A stretch of 64,000 nt of DNA from Longispora sp040681875. GTDB lineage: Bacteria; Actinomycetota; Actinomycetes; Mycobacteriales; Micromonosporaceae. The position numbers and the translations under genes are program-made. The first letter of the stretch is position 1. The number at the start of each line of letters is the position of its first letter. A model generated the notes under the pieces. The model made no database searches. It saw nothing but the letters and a program-made list of their open reading frames with translations, and was not told the origin of the DNA. The stretch lies in NCBI RefSeq assembly GCF_040681875.1, contig NZ_JBFAZP010000008.1, positions 558,001 through 622,000 of the forward strand, given 5' to 3'. This document shows, piece after piece, positions 63,761-64,000 of this stretch.

Positions 63761-64000
63761 TGACGCCGAGGCCGGGGGCGTCGGGGAGCACGACCGTGGC
63801 GCCGTCGTAGCGCGGGCCGTCCCGGAGCGGGGGTGCCGTCAGCCACCAGGCGGCGTCGAGGTCGGCGACGGCCGTGGTGCCGTACGCCGAGGCGAGGCTC
63901 GCCGCCGCCCCGACCCCCAGCTGCCCCTCCATCATGGAGCCCACGATGGTGCCCATGCCCTGGGCGCGGGCCAGTTCGAGGAGGGTGCGGGCGGGGCCGA
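63741..64000 (-). CDS. Dipeptide epimerase (enolase superfamily), C-terminal end only
   Basis: The frame is open to the window edge, so only the last 86 residues are visible: LARAQGMGTIVGSMMEGQLG, GVGAAASLASAYGTTAVADLDAAWWL and the tail APGLGVTLDGRG. The GSMMEGQLGVGAAASLASA and DLDAAWWL segments are characteristic of the C-terminal barrel of L-Ala-D/L-Glu epimerases and related enolase-superfamily enzymes. The catalytic lysines and metal ligands lie outside the window. Its place next to a YkfC-like peptidase and a serine hydrolase supports the murein dipeptide assignment (YkfB type). Confidence 0.7.
   Translation of the reverse strand, partial: GPARTLLELARAQGMGTIVGSMMEGQLGVGAAASLASAYGTTAVADLDAAWWLTAPPLRDGPRYDGATVVLPDAPGLGVTLDGRG

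Overview
The window is very GC-rich (third codon positions are almost all G or C), starts often with GTG, and carries a gene order typical of actinobacteria: hisI-trpE-trpM-trpC, lgt, gltBD, pyk, an ANTAR response regulator, liv transporter, polA, rpsA, coaE-grpB fusion, uvrB and terC. The same blocks occur together in Streptomyces and in Micromonosporaceae. The mix of genes suggests a filamentous actinobacterium, most likely of the Micromonosporaceae, but the window alone does not fix the genus.

Layout. 1-6.4 kb: the 3' end of a giant repeat protein with a membrane tail, a DUF817 membrane protein, a GH20 hexosaminidase and a TIGR03085 protein. 6.5-10.2 kb: a heterodimeric ABC exporter. 10.4-16.1 kb: a translationally coupled chain from a membrane protein through hisI, trpE and a trp-region membrane protein, then trpC and lgt; trpB and trpA are absent from their usual place. 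16.1-19.0 kb: a sugar-nucleotide epimerase plus WecG/TagA glycosyltransferase pair, a small secreted cysteine-rich protein and a small membrane protein. 19.1-24.9 kb: glutamate synthase. 25.0-27.0 kb: a clearly lower-GC island with a Phd antitoxin, a RelE toxin and an orphan DndB/DGQHR protein. 27.1-34.2 kb: CBS protein, pyruvate kinase, thioesterase, Rrf2 regulator, PAP2 phosphatase, a cell-surface choice-of-anchor-A protein and an unusual tRNA-Leu(CAA). 34.2-42.6 kb: ANTAR regulator, branched-chain amino-acid transporter operon and a polar amino-acid transporter operon. 42.8-52.3 kb: polA, then two regulator/MFS-exporter cassettes and a methyltransferase. 52.4-60.5 kb: rpsA, coaE, uvrB, a GNAT, a monooxygenase-like protein and terC behind a yybP-ykoY (manganese) riboswitch. 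60.5-64.0 kb: a probable murein-peptide recycling group (YkfC-like endopeptidase, serine hydrolase, dipeptide epimerase) and a tyrosine phosphatase.

Regulation. At least eleven genes have a TANNNT hexamer 6-7 bases before the start codon and no Shine-Dalgarno sequence, so they are probably translated from leaderless mRNAs. Several regulator genes have clear palindromic operators. Many transcripts end in perfect GC hairpins without a U tract, and five of these ends share a short sequence between the stop codon and the hairpin.

Less explained material: a 100-base double-stem element plus bidirectional terminator between coaE and uvrB with a good promoter for an opposite-strand small RNA; the phd-relE-dndB island; the class-I-shaped tRNA-Leu; and a surprising number of degenerate tandem repeats, both between genes and inside coding sequences as inserted linkers.
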